From JBLNBU01 sp050260215 (GTDB taxonomy: Bacteria; Pseudomonadota; Alphaproteobacteria; Rhodospirillales; Magnetospirillaceae): a stretch of 28,669 nt of DNA. Position 1 is the first letter of the stretch. Each line of letters opens with the position of its first letter. The DNA is taken from positions 1-28,669 of the forward strand of contig JBLNBU010000145.1 in the NCBI GenBank assembly GCA_050260215.1. The letters run 5' to 3'. The notes beneath the pieces are model-generated. The model had not been told where the DNA came from, ran no database searches, and was given only the letters and a program-made list of their open reading frames with translations. Below, piece by piece: positions 1 through 7,590 of this stretch. Both the position numbers and the translations under genes were made by a program.

Positions 1-1
1 C

Positions 2-253
2 GTGCGTGACGACCGCACCGTCGATGCGGTGATCCGCAACCTGGAAGTGATGGGCGAGGCGGCGAAGCGGGTGCCGCCCTATGTCACCGAGAAGTATCCG
101 CAGGTTCCGTGGGCGCGCATGAGCGAGATGCGCAACATCCTGGTGCACGAATACCACTCGGTCGACCCGTCGATCATCTTCGACTCCGTCCGCCACGACC
201 TGCCCCCCCTGGTGGCGCCGCTCAAAGCGCTGCTGAACGAGAGGGGCGGGTGA
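2..253 (+). CDS. HepT-like HEPN-domain toxin (DUF86), 5' truncated by window edge
   Basis: The 83 visible residues are the C-terminal part of a HepT/DUF86 protein, the HEPN RNase-fold toxin of the HepT-MntA toxin-antitoxin type. The HEPN signature R-x4-H is visible as RNILVHEY near residues 44-51, and the family-typical stretch VIRNLEVMGEAAKRVP precedes it. HepT proteins are usually about 110-120 residues, so roughly 30 residues and the true start lie outside the window. The nucleotidyltransferase partner (MntA) would be expected just upstream and cannot be seen. The stop codon overlaps the GTG of the following dehydrogenase, so the two genes are probably co-translated. That pairing is unusual and may be accidental. 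Family assignment is fairly sure; activity as a toxin is inferred from the family. Confidence 0.8.
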   Translation: MRDDRTVDAVIRNLEVMGEAAKRVPPYVTEKYPQVPWARMSEMRNILVHEYHSVDPSIIFDSVRHDLPPLVAPLKALLNERGG

Positions 254-1017
254 CGGCGGCATTGACGGGCGCCATCCTCATCACCGGCGCCTCGTCGGGC
301 ATCGGGGCGGCACTGGCGCGCCTTTACGCCCATCCCGGCACCCTGTTGTTCCTGGGCGGACGCGACGAGGGGCGGCTGGCGGCGGTGGCGGCCACCTGCC
401 GGGACAAGGGCGCCGACGTGGACGCGCACACCGTCGACGTCACCGATGCCGAGGCGACCGCCGACTGGATCGAGGCTGCCGACGAGCGCCGGCCGCTGGA
501 TCTGGTGGTGGCCAATGCCGGCATCTCAGCCGGCACCGCCGGCGGCGACGAGGGGGCGGCGCAGACCCGGGCCATCTTCGCCGTCAACCTGGACGGCACC
601 GTCAATGTGGTCGAGCCGTCCATTGCCGCCATGCGCCGGCGCGGTGCCGGGCAGATCGCCCTGATGAGCTCGGTCGCAGGCTTCCGCGGCATGGGCGGGG
701 CACCGGCCTATTGCGCGTCCAAGGCGGCGGTGCGGGTGTGGGGCGAAGGCCTGCGCGCCTGGCTGGGCCCGCAGGGCATCAAGGTATCGGTGATTTGTCC
801 GGGCTTCGTCGCCACGCCGATGACGGCGGTCAACCGCTTCCCCATGCCGTTCCTGATGGATCCGGACCGCGCCGCCCGCATCATCGCCGACGGCCTGGCA
901 CGCGACCGCGGCCGCATCGCCTTCCCGTGGCCTACCTACGCGTTGGCCAGGGTGTTGTCGTCCTTGCCCGAGCCGGTCTGCGACTGGCTGGGCCGAGTGC
1001 TGCCGGGCAAGGACTGA
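250..1017 (+). CDS. Short-chain dehydrogenase/reductase (SDR), substrate unknown
   Basis: This is a 255-residue classical SDR that would reduce or oxidise a small hydroxy/keto substrate with NAD(P)H in the cytosol. The cofactor motif TGASSGIG lies at residues 12-19, NAG at 89-91, the catalytic serine in MSSV near 140-141, and the YxxxK pair at Y154/K158. The chosen start is GTG at 250, which overlaps the upstream HepT stop (GTGA). It sits just after a purine-rich GAGAGGGG and places the Rossmann motif at the usual distance from the N-terminus. A longer upstream extension in this frame would overlap HepT and has no family support. The last 82 bases overlap the 3' end of the opposite-strand membrane protein. 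The substrate cannot be read from sequence. Confidence 0.88.
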   Translation: MTAALTGAILITGASSGIGAALARLYAHPGTLLFLGGRDEGRLAAVAATCRDKGADVDAHTVDVTDAEATADWIEAADERRPLDLVVANAGISAGTAGGDEGAAQTRAIFAVNLDGTVNVVEPSIAAMRRRGAGQIALMSSVAGFRGMGGAPAYCASKAAVRVWGEGLRAWLGPQGIKVSVICPGFVATPMTAVNRFPMPFLMDPDRAARIIADGLARDRGRIAFPWPTYALARVLSSLPEPVCDWLGRVLPGKD

Positions 1018-2426
1018 GTCGCCTCGGCGGCCAGGGCCTCGTTCTCGGCGGCGATGGCGCGCCGCCAGGTCGAGAAGCGCTGGTCCAGTCGCACGGCGCA
1101 GATGACCGACGCGAACAACGCCAGCCACACCACCCGGTTCTGGTAGCGGTCATGCGGGTTGGAGATGGCGCCGCAAACGATGGCGTTGCCCAGGAGCGCG
1201 ATCAGCACCAGCATGGCCAGCCCGGTCGAGGTGCGGTCGCGCCGGCGCCAGGTGAACAGCAAAAGGCCGATACAGGCCAGTTCGGCGGCCTGGGCGATGG
1301 GCACGTGCACCGAGTTGATCAGGTCGAAGTCGAGGCCTGGCCGGCGCTGCTGCTTGGCGAAGCGGAACTGGCGGAATTCCTTGGGGTAGCGCTTCAGCTG
1401 GGTCTTGACGAAGTGCCAGGTCATCGGCACCAGGTCCTCGCCGGTGGCGACCGAGTCCAATTGCTCCACGGTGTTGTCGAAGCCGGCGCGGGCGACGTCG
1501 AGGGGGAACATGCGGATGGCGCCGGCGACGATCTCGTCGGCCTCGTCGTGCATGGCCTTCCAGCCGCCCAGTTCGTCGAACGGGCTGTCGCCCCACAGGA
1601 ACTCGTCGGCGGTATAAGGCAGCTCTTCCTTGTGGGCGCACAATTTAAGCTGCGCCCCGTTGGGGCAGACCTCGTCCAGGTAGCGCTTGGCCAGGCCGTT
1701 CTGGACGAACAGGGCCAACTGCAGGACGTGCCCGGCTTCGCTGAAGAACACTCGGCCGGTGGCCAGGAAGTGGGTGGCCGGCACCGCGACGATGCCCGAG
1801 GCGATGGCCAGCGACACCAGGACCATGCGCGGGCGCGGCATGCGGCGCAGCCAGCGGGCCGCCGCCCACATGGCGACCAGCACCATCAGCAGGCCGGCGG
1901 CGACGGCGACGTGGCTCATGTGCACGGAGATGGCGAGCGCGGTGACTGCAGCCAGCCAGCGCCGGCGCCACGGGGGCAGCCCGTCGCCGAAGGCCAGGGT
2001 GGCGATGCCCAGGATGGCGACCCCGGCGAACACGTCGGCCAGCAGCTGGCTGGCCACCCAGGGCAGTCCGGTGAACAGGCACACCGCCAGGCCCACCACC
2101 AGGAACACCAGGTTGCGCCAGCGGCCGACGAAGCCCACCACCGCCTCGTGCAGCACGTAGGAGGTCAGCAGCGCGTGCACCGCCGCCAACGCCCACAGCG
2201 AGCCGAACAGCCTGGCCACGGTGCACAGCATGCCGTAGCCCATGATGCGATAGATCACCGGCTGGAACGTGAAGGACATCTCCACGTAGTCCTCGGTGTC
2301 GTAATAAATCAACGGATAGCCGTTCCAGATGGCGGGCGCCAGCAGCAGCCCCGCTATCAGCAGGAACACCGCGAACCGCCAGGATATGCCGAAGGCGCCG
2401 AGCCGGCGCACGGCCGTAAAAGTCAT
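936..2426 (-). CDS. Polytopic inner-membrane protein, GT-C glycosyltransferase-like
   Basis: The 496-residue product is dominated by hydrophobic segments. The first membrane helix is at about residues 17-33, and about ten further helices follow. Just after helix 1 comes a periplasmic loop with acidic residues (YYDTEDY, D43/E45/D46), which is where GT-C enzymes (PMT/ArnT type, polyprenyl-phosphate-sugar users) carry their catalytic acids. I infer a GT-C-like fold from topology and that loop only, because no family-specific motif settles it. The start is the ATG at 2426, which overlaps the cysS stop as ATGA. Upstream in-frame sequence is only the shadow of cysS. The tail beyond the last helix is polar and rich in A, E, S and Q, and it overlaps the SDR gene on the other strand by 82 bp. 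Co-transcription with gltX-cysS is likely. Confidence 0.7.
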   Translation of the reverse strand: MTFTAVRRLGAFGISWRFAVFLLIAGLLLAPAIWNGYPLIYYDTEDYVEMSFTFQPVIYRIMGYGMLCTVARLFGSLWALAAVHALLTSYVLHEAVVGFVGRWRNLVFLVVGLAVCLFTGLPWVASQLLADVFAGVAILGIATLAFGDGLPPWRRRWLAAVTALAISVHMSHVAVAAGLLMVLVAMWAAARWLRRMPRPRMVLVSLAIASGIVAVPATHFLATGRVFFSEAGHVLQLALFVQNGLAKRYLDEVCPNGAQLKLCAHKEELPYTADEFLWGDSPFDELGGWKAMHDEADEIVAGAIRMFPLDVARAGFDNTVEQLDSVATGEDLVPMTWHFVKTQLKRYPKEFRQFRFAKQQRRPGLDFDLINSVHVPIAQAAELACIGLLLFTWRRRDRTSTGLAMLVLIALLGNAIVCGAISNPHDRYQNRVVWLALFASVICAVRLDQRFSTWRRAIAAENEALAAEATQSLPGSTRPSQSQTGSGKDDNTLANA

Positions 2427-3808
2427 GCCCGTTTCCAGCTGGTCCCCTGGGCGCCGTCCTCGAGGACGACGCCGCCGTCGGCCAGTTCCTTGCGGATGCG
2501 GTCGGCTTCGGCGAAGTCGCGGGCCTTGCGCGCGGCGGCGCGGGCGGCGATCAGCTCCTCGATGCGGGCGTCCGACAGGGTGTCGGCGGCGCCGGCCGGG
2601 CGACGCCAGCGGAACCACGCCTCGGGGTCTTGCTGCAGCACGCCCAGCAGGTCGCCGGACGCCAGCAGCGCCCCCTTGCGCCGGGCCTTGTCCTTGGGCT
2701 CCGTCGCCTTGTTGAGAGCGGTCGCCAGTTCGTGCAGGTGGCTGATGGCGAGCGGCGTGTTGATGTCGTCCTCGAGCGCCGCCATCACCTCGATGGGGGC
2801 GTCGTCGCGGCCCTCGGCCTCGACGTCGGCGGCGCCGCGCAGCGCGGTGTACAGCCGGTCCAGGGTGGCACGGGCCTGCTTGAGGCCCTCGGCGGTCCAG
2901 TCGAAGGGCTGGTGGTAGTGGGTCGACAGCATGCACAGGCGGATGGCCTCGCCCGGCGCCTGTTCAAGAAGCTCGCGCACGGTGAAGAAGTTGCCGAGCG
3001 ACTTCGACATCTTCTCGCCTTCGACCATCAGGTAGCCGTTGTGCAGCCAGTAGCGGGCGAACGGCTTGCCGTTGGCGCAGGTGCTTTGCGCGATCTCGTT
3101 CTCGTGGTGGGGGAAGACCAGGTCCTGGCCGCCGCCATGGATGTCGAAGGTCTCGCCCAGGTGCTGCAGGCTCATGGCGCTGCACTCGATGTGCCAGCCC
3201 GGCCGGCCGCGGCCCCAGGGGCTGTCCCAGCCCGGCAGGTCGTCGGACGACGGCTTCCACAGCACGAAATCGGCCGGGTTCTTCTTGTAGGGCGCCACCT
3301 CGACCCGGGCGCCGGCGATCATCTCGTCCATGGAGCGGCGCGACAGCCGGCCGTAGTCGGACATGGACGGCACGCTGAACAGCACATGGCCCTCGGCCGC
3401 GTAGGCGAAGCCCTTCTCCACCAGCTTGCCGATCATGGCCTGCATCTGGGCGATGTGCGCGGTGGCGCGCGGCTCGACGTCGGGGGGCAGCGCGTTCAGT
3501 TCGGCGATGTCGTCGTGGAACATCTGCGTGGTGCGCTGGGTGATGGCGGCGATCGGCTCGCCCGATTCCTTCGAGCGCGCGTTGATCTTGTCGTCGACGT
3601 CGGTGATGTTGCGCACGTAGCGCACCGCCGGATACAGCGCCTTCAGCACCCGATAGAGCACGTCGAAGACGATGACCGGCCGCGCGTTGCCGATATGGGC
3701 GCGGTCATAGACGGTGGGGCCGCAGACATACATGCCGACCTGGGCCGGGTTCAGGGGCTCGAAGGCCTCCTTCTTGCGGGTCAGCGTGTTGTACAGGACC
3801 AGCGGCAC
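2423..3808 (-). CDS. cysS: Cysteinyl-tRNA synthetase
   Basis: CysRS charges tRNA-Cys with cysteine in the cytosol. At 461 residues it matches the family length. The class I signature HIGH appears as HIGN at residues 38-41, and KMSKSLGN is present in the middle of the protein. The zinc-site residues are visible as C29 (YVCGPTVYD), the Cys in GWHIECSAMS, and the His/Glu in FPHHENEIAQS. The start is GTG at 3808 (MPLVLYNT); an AAGGGAG Shine-Dalgarno lies about 8 nt upstream. The gene follows gltX by 18 bp and its stop overlaps the start of the membrane-protein gene (ATGA), which suggests one gltX-cysS-membrane protein transcript. Identification is secure. Confidence 0.97.
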   Translation of the reverse strand: MPLVLYNTLTRKKEAFEPLNPAQVGMYVCGPTVYDRAHIGNARPVIVFDVLYRVLKALYPAVRYVRNITDVDDKINARSKESGEPIAAITQRTTQMFHDDIAELNALPPDVEPRATAHIAQMQAMIGKLVEKGFAYAAEGHVLFSVPSMSDYGRLSRRSMDEMIAGARVEVAPYKKNPADFVLWKPSSDDLPGWDSPWGRGRPGWHIECSAMSLQHLGETFDIHGGGQDLVFPHHENEIAQSTCANGKPFARYWLHNGYLMVEGEKMSKSLGNFFTVRELLEQAPGEAIRLCMLSTHYHQPFDWTAEGLKQARATLDRLYTALRGAADVEAEGRDDAPIEVMAALEDDINTPLAISHLHELATALNKATEPKDKARRKGALLASGDLLGVLQQDPEAWFRWRRPAGAADTLSDARIEELIAARAAARKARDFAEADRIRKELADGGVVLEDGAQGTSWKRA

Positions 3809-3826
3809 CGGACGAACTCCCTTTGG

Positions 3827-5167
3827 TTAGGCCGTTTCCCCCTTGAGACGCGCCTCGGCGCGGGCGCGACCGATAAGGGGTAGCAGAGTCTTGAGTTCGG
3901 GTCCATTCTCGCGGCCCGTCAAGGCCAGGCGCAAGGGATGGAACAGGGCACGCCCCTTGGCACCCGTCGCCGCCCCCACCGCCTTGGTGAAGGCACCCCA
4001 GGTGGTTTCGTCCCAGGGCTCGGGCGGCAGCAGGCCGGCGGCCTGGGCGGCGAAGGCGGCGTCCTCGATCACGGGGGCCAGCGGGCCGTTGACCACCGCC
4101 CACCACTGCCGCGCTTCGGGCAGGTGGGCGATGTTGGCGCGCACCGCCAGCCAGAACGCCTCGGTGGCGTCGCGCAGGCCCGCGGCGTCCAGCTTGGGGC
4201 GAGCCTCGGCAAAGGACAGGGAATGCAGCAGCCGCGCATTCAGGTGTTCCAGTTCGGCCGGGTCGAACTTGGGCGTGGCGCGGCCGAATTTCTCCATGTC
4301 GAACTCGTCGACCAGGGCGTCGAGGCCATGGCGGATGTCGACCGCGTCCGAGGTGCCGAGCTTGCCCAGCAACGAGTTGAGCGCCATCGGCTCAAGCCCC
4401 TGGTTGCGCAGGTCGCGCAACGACAGCGAGCCCAGGCGCTTGGACAACCCCTGCCCGCCCGCATCGGTGAGCAGCGGCAGGTGGGCGAACGCCGGCGGCT
4501 CGGCGCCCAGGGCCTTGAACAGCTGGATCTGCGGGGCGGTGTTGGTGACGTGGTCCTCGCCGCGGATGACGTGGCTGACCTGGAACTCGATGTCGTCGAC
4601 CACGCTGGGCAGGGTGTAAAGGAAGGTCCCGTCGGCACGCACCAGCACCGGGTCGGACAGGCTGGAGCAGTCCACGTGGCTAGCGCCGCGCACCAGGTCG
4701 TCCCAGCGCACCTCGGCGTGGTCGAGGCGGAAGCGCCAGTGGGGGCGGCGCCCCTCGGCCTCGAAGGACTTGCGCTCGGCCGCGGTCACCTTCAGCGCGG
4801 CGCGGTCGTAGACGGGGGGAAGCCCGCGGGCCATCTGGCGCTTGCGCTTGTATTCCAGCTCCTCGGGCGTCTCCCAGCAGGGGTACAGCCGGCCGTCGGC
4901 AGTCAGGCGGGCGACCGCGGCCTGGTAGGCGTCCAGGCGGCGCGACTGGAACGCCTTGCGGTCCCATGCCAGCCCCAGCCAGCGCAGGTCCTCGGCGATG
5001 GCGTCAACGTATTCGGCCTTCGAGCGCTCATGGTCGGTGTCGTCATAGCGCAGGACGAAATAGCCGCCGTGGCGCTTGGCGAACAACCAGTTGATCAGCG
5101 CCACTCGGGCGTTGCCGACATGCAGCAGCCCCGTGGGGCTGGGGGCGAAACGGACGGTGACGCTCAT
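3827..5167 (-). CDS. gltX: Glutamyl-tRNA synthetase (second-type, KRLG variant)
   Basis: A 446-residue non-proteobacterial-length-compatible class I GluRS. The HIGH motif appears as HVGN at residues 16-19 (FAPSPTGLLHVGNAR), and the KMSKS loop reads LSKRLGSLSLRDL. This variant, followed by GLEPMALNSLL, resembles the second GluRS paralog found in many alphaproteobacteria, which often have two gltX genes. In some bacteria such duplicates divide tRNA-Glu and tRNA-Gln charging, and whether that applies here is not visible. The start at ATG 5167 gives the canonical MSVTVRFAPSPTG. Thirty-four further in-frame codons upstream look non-coding (Arg-rich, no family match). The gene is first in a probable operon with cysS. 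Confidence 0.95.
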   Translation of the reverse strand: MSVTVRFAPSPTGLLHVGNARVALINWLFAKRHGGYFVLRYDDTDHERSKAEYVDAIAEDLRWLGLAWDRKAFQSRRLDAYQAAVARLTADGRLYPCWETPEELEYKRKRQMARGLPPVYDRAALKVTAAERKSFEAEGRRPHWRFRLDHAEVRWDDLVRGASHVDCSSLSDPVLVRADGTFLYTLPSVVDDIEFQVSHVIRGEDHVTNTAPQIQLFKALGAEPPAFAHLPLLTDAGGQGLSKRLGSLSLRDLRNQGLEPMALNSLLGKLGTSDAVDIRHGLDALVDEFDMEKFGRATPKFDPAELEHLNARLLHSLSFAEARPKLDAAGLRDATEAFWLAVRANIAHLPEARQWWAVVNGPLAPVIEDAAFAAQAAGLLPPEPWDETTWGAFTKAVGAATGAKGRALFHPLRLALTGRENGPELKTLLPLIGRARAEARLKGETA

Positions 5168-5285
5168 GGGTCGGACGCGCTGTGAACGGGAAACGCCCCC
5201 CTCATACCACCCGTGGCCGGGGGCAACAAGGCTTCGCCGGGCGTACCGGCGCATAAGACGGATCAACACCCGGCAGGTTCCGTTT

Positions 5286-5312
5286 TGGTCCCTGACGGGC
5301 TATATTGGACCA
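5286..5312 (+). promoter_or_regulatory. Candidate promoter and operator of the toxin-antitoxin pair
   Basis: TATATT at 5301-5306 matches a sigma-70 -10 box in 5 of 6 positions and lies 26 nt before the antitoxin ATG. It is flanked by the inverted half-sites TGGTCC (5286-5291) and GGACCA (5307-5312), so a protein bound to both would cover the -10 box. Type II antitoxins usually repress their own promoter through such sites. No good -35 box is visible. The assignment is inference from position and symmetry. Confidence 0.4.
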
Positions 5313-5332
5313 GCGCAATGAATGAGGCGGAC

Positions 5333-5542
5333 ATGGCCGTAAACGTGAAGCTTTCCGAATCCCTGGTCGAGCAGGCCCGTCTGCACGGCAGCGTGCAGCA
5401 TCGCTCGGTTCCGAAGCAGATCGAATACTGGTCGCAGATCGGCAAGGTCGCAGAGGAAAATCCCGACCTGCCGTTCTCGATGATTCGCGACATCTTGATC
5501 GCGCGGCAGGAAAGGCCGGCTGAAGAGTATCACTTCGGCTGA
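5333..5542 (+). CDS. ParD-like antitoxin of a type II toxin-antitoxin pair
   Basis: This 69-residue protein starts MAVNVKLSESLVEQAR, the pattern of ParD-like antitoxins in which a short N-terminal DNA-binding segment (VKLSESLVEQARLHG) is followed by an acidic, flexible tail ending AEEYHFG. It also contains SVPKQIEYWSQIGKVAEENPDLPF, typical of the ParD_like family. Of two possible ATGs, 5333 is preferred over 5318 because GAGG at 5324-5327 lies 5 nt before it, inside the longer reading. The stop overlaps the toxin ATG (TGATG), so the two are translated together. The expected role is to bind and neutralise the downstream RelE/ParE toxin and to repress the operon. That role comes from the family, not from the sequence alone. 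Confidence 0.85.
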   Translation: MAVNVKLSESLVEQARLHGSVQHRSVPKQIEYWSQIGKVAEENPDLPFSMIRDILIARQERPAEEYHFG

Positions 5543-5811
5543 TGCGCCTCATCGTCTCACCGACCTTCTTGCGCGCCGTCAAGAAGCTGCACCCCAATCA
5601 AAAGCGCGATCTCGACGAGGCGGTGCGCAGCGTCGCCGGCAACCCGACGCTGGGAGAGGCGAAGGTGGGCGACCTGGACGGCGTGCGGGTGTTCAAATTC
5701 AGGATGGTCGGCCAGTTGTGCCTGCTGGCCTATACGCGGCAAGACGAGGAAACCCTCGTCCTCCTGGCGTTGGGCGCGCACGAGAACTTCTACCGCGACC
5801 TCAAGCGGTAG
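5542..5811 (+). CDS. RelE/ParE-superfamily toxin
   Basis: An 89-residue basic protein with the RelE/ParE layout. An N-terminal strand (MRLIVSPTFLRAVKKL) and a helix lead to GVRVFKFRMVGQLCLLAYTR, the central beta sheet, and LVLLALGAHENFYRDLKR ends the protein. The closing H-E-N-F-Y-R-D-L resembles the C-terminal segment of many RelE-like toxins that pair with ParD-like antitoxins. Members either cleave ribosome-bound mRNA (RelE) or poison gyrase (ParE), and the sequence does not say which. It starts within the antitoxin stop (TGATG) and ends 14 bp from the convergent nadE. The pair sits between two housekeeping genes, a common insertion pattern for mobile toxin-antitoxin loci. Confidence 0.87.
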   Translation: MRLIVSPTFLRAVKKLHPNQKRDLDEAVRSVAGNPTLGEAKVGDLDGVRVFKFRMVGQLCLLAYTRQDEETLVLLALGAHENFYRDLKR

Positions 5812-5825
5812 CGGCAACGGGGAGA

Positions 5826-7484
5826 TCAAACGCTCTTCGTGAACCCGTTGGTGATCGGGTAGCGGCGGTCGCGGCCGAAGGACCGCGCGGTGATCTTGAC
5901 GCCGGGCGGAGCCTGGCGGCGCTTGTACTCGGCGCGGTCGAGCATGCGCCACACCCGGCGCACCGTGGCCTCGTCGTAGCCCTGGGCGACAGCCTCAACC
6001 ACCGAGCCCTCGTGCTCGATCAGGCATTCCAGGATGCCGTCCAGCACGTCGTAGGGCGGCAGGGTGTCCTGGTCGGTCTGGTCGGGCTTGAGTTCGGCCG
6101 AGGGCGGCTTGGTGATGACGCGTTCGGGCATCACCGCGCCGTCGGGCCCCAGGGCACCGGCCGGGCGGTTGGCGTTGCGCCAGCGCGATACCGCGAACAC
6201 GGTGGTCTTGTACACGTCCTTCAGCACGGCAAAGCCGCCGCACATGTCGCCGTACAGGGTGGCGTAGCCGGTGGACATCTCGCTCTTGTTGCCGGTCGAC
6301 AGCACCATGGGCCCGAACTTGTTGGAAATGGCCATCAAGGTCAGCCCGCGCGAGCGCGACTGCAGATTCTCCTCGGTGATGTCGGGAGCACGGCCCTGGA
6401 ACAGCGGGTCGAGCATGCCGGCGAAGGCGGCCATGGCCGGCTCGATGCCGACGGTGTCGAGACGGCAGCCCAGCAGGCGGGCAACGGCGGCTGCGTCCTC
6501 CAGGCTCTCGCGCGAGGTATAGGGGGACGGCATCATGACGCACCACACCTTGTCCGCCCCCAGCGCGTCGGCGGCGACCGCGGCGGCAAGCGCGCTGTCG
6601 ATGCCGCCCGACAGGCCCAACACCACCCCGGGAAAGCCGTTCTTGGTGACGTAGTCGCGCAGGCCCAGCACCATGGCCTGGTAGACGTTCTCATCGCGTG
6701 CGGGCTCGGGGGCCAGGGGGCCCTCGCAACGCCAGCCGTCCATCTCCTTGCGCCAGCGGGTGGTCACCACCGCTTCCTGCCATGCGGGCAGGCGGGCCAG
6801 CACGCGCCCCTGCCCGTCCAGGGCGAACGAGGCGCCGTCGAACACCAGCTCGTCCTGGCCGCCCACCTGATTGACGTAGATCAGCGGCAGCCCGGTCTCG
6901 GCCACCCGGGCGCGGGCGCGGTCCAGCCGCACGCCGGCCTTGTCCAGCTCGAAGGGCGAGCCGTTGGGTACCACCAGGATCTCGGCCCCGGTCGCCGCCA
7001 GGGTGTCGGCGACGTCGGCGAACCACATGTCCTCGCAGATCATCACGCCCAGGCGCACGCCGCGGAAGACCACCGGCCCCGGCACCGGACCGGGGGCGAA
7101 GACGCGGGCCTCGTCGAAGACGCCGTAGTTGGGCAGGTGGTGCTTGAGCCGCACCGCGGCGACCTTGCCGTGGTCGAGCAGCAGGGCGGCGTTGCACACC
7201 CGGCCCTCGGCCCGCCACGGCGCCCCGATCAGCAACGCCGGACCGCCGTCGGCGGTCTCTGCGGCCAGCGCCTCGACGCCGGCCTCGACCGCGTCCAGGA
7301 AGGCCGATTTCAGCACCAGGTCCTCGGGCGGATAGCCCGAGACGGTCAGCTCGCCGCAGACGACCAACTGCGCGGCGTCGGCGGCCGCGGCAGAGCGGGC
7401 GGCGCGGATGCGTTCCAGGTTGCCGGCAAGGTCGCCGACCACCGGGTTGACTTGCGCGAAGGCGATGGCAAGGACGTCGGACAT
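5826..7484 (-). CDS. nadE: Glutamine-hydrolysing NAD+ synthetase
   Basis: This enzyme makes NAD+ from deamido-NAD+, ATP and glutamine, the last step of NAD biosynthesis. The N-terminal domain is a nitrilase-fold glutaminase with its catalytic triad visible at E45 (GELTVSGYPPEDL), K114 (RLKHHLPNYG) and C150 (GVMICEDMW). The C-terminal synthetase domain carries the ATP-pyrophosphatase P-loop SGGIDS at 292-297 and the later STGNKSEMSTGY motif. Its 552 residues match the bacterial glutamine-dependent form (about 540-560). The start at ATG 7484 gives MSDVLAIAFAQ, typical of the family. A GTG 11 codons upstream is possible but gives an unlikely MPRIFPAAGAA extension. It stands alone between the toxin gene and the divergent unknown gene. 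Confidence 0.96.
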   Translation of the reverse strand: MSDVLAIAFAQVNPVVGDLAGNLERIRAARSAAAADAAQLVVCGELTVSGYPPEDLVLKSAFLDAVEAGVEALAAETADGGPALLIGAPWRAEGRVCNAALLLDHGKVAAVRLKHHLPNYGVFDEARVFAPGPVPGPVVFRGVRLGVMICEDMWFADVADTLAATGAEILVVPNGSPFELDKAGVRLDRARARVAETGLPLIYVNQVGGQDELVFDGASFALDGQGRVLARLPAWQEAVVTTRWRKEMDGWRCEGPLAPEPARDENVYQAMVLGLRDYVTKNGFPGVVLGLSGGIDSALAAAVAADALGADKVWCVMMPSPYTSRESLEDAAAVARLLGCRLDTVGIEPAMAAFAGMLDPLFQGRAPDITEENLQSRSRGLTLMAISNKFGPMVLSTGNKSEMSTGYATLYGDMCGGFAVLKDVYKTTVFAVSRWRNANRPAGALGPDGAVMPERVITKPPSAELKPDQTDQDTLPPYDVLDGILECLIEHEGSVVEAVAQGYDEATVRRVWRMLDRAEYKRRQAPPGVKITARSFGRDRRYPITNGFTKSV

Positions 7485-7578
7485 GGCGGCGCCGGCTGCT
7501 GGGAAGATCCTGGGCACACTAGGGGCGGCCGGGCGGGGCTGTCAACGCGCGGCAGTGGCCTGGCGCGGGCGGGCGCGT

Positions 7579-7584
7579 TATAGT
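7579..7584 (+). promoter_or_regulatory. Candidate -10 box of a leaderless transcript
   Basis: TATAGT lies 6 nt before the ATG at 7591. If it is used as a -10 box, transcription would begin at or next to the A of the start codon. No Shine-Dalgarno is visible in front of that ATG, which fits leaderless translation. The -35 region is poor (TGGCCT at the 17-bp spacing), so confidence is low. Confidence 0.3.
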
Positions 7585-7590
7585 CACCCC

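Noticed and set aside
711..2918. Very long plus-strand frames over the cysS/membrane-protein region
   Set aside because: They are antisense to clear genes and are rich in Gly, Arg, Gln and His, as expected from the high-GC shadow of true codons.
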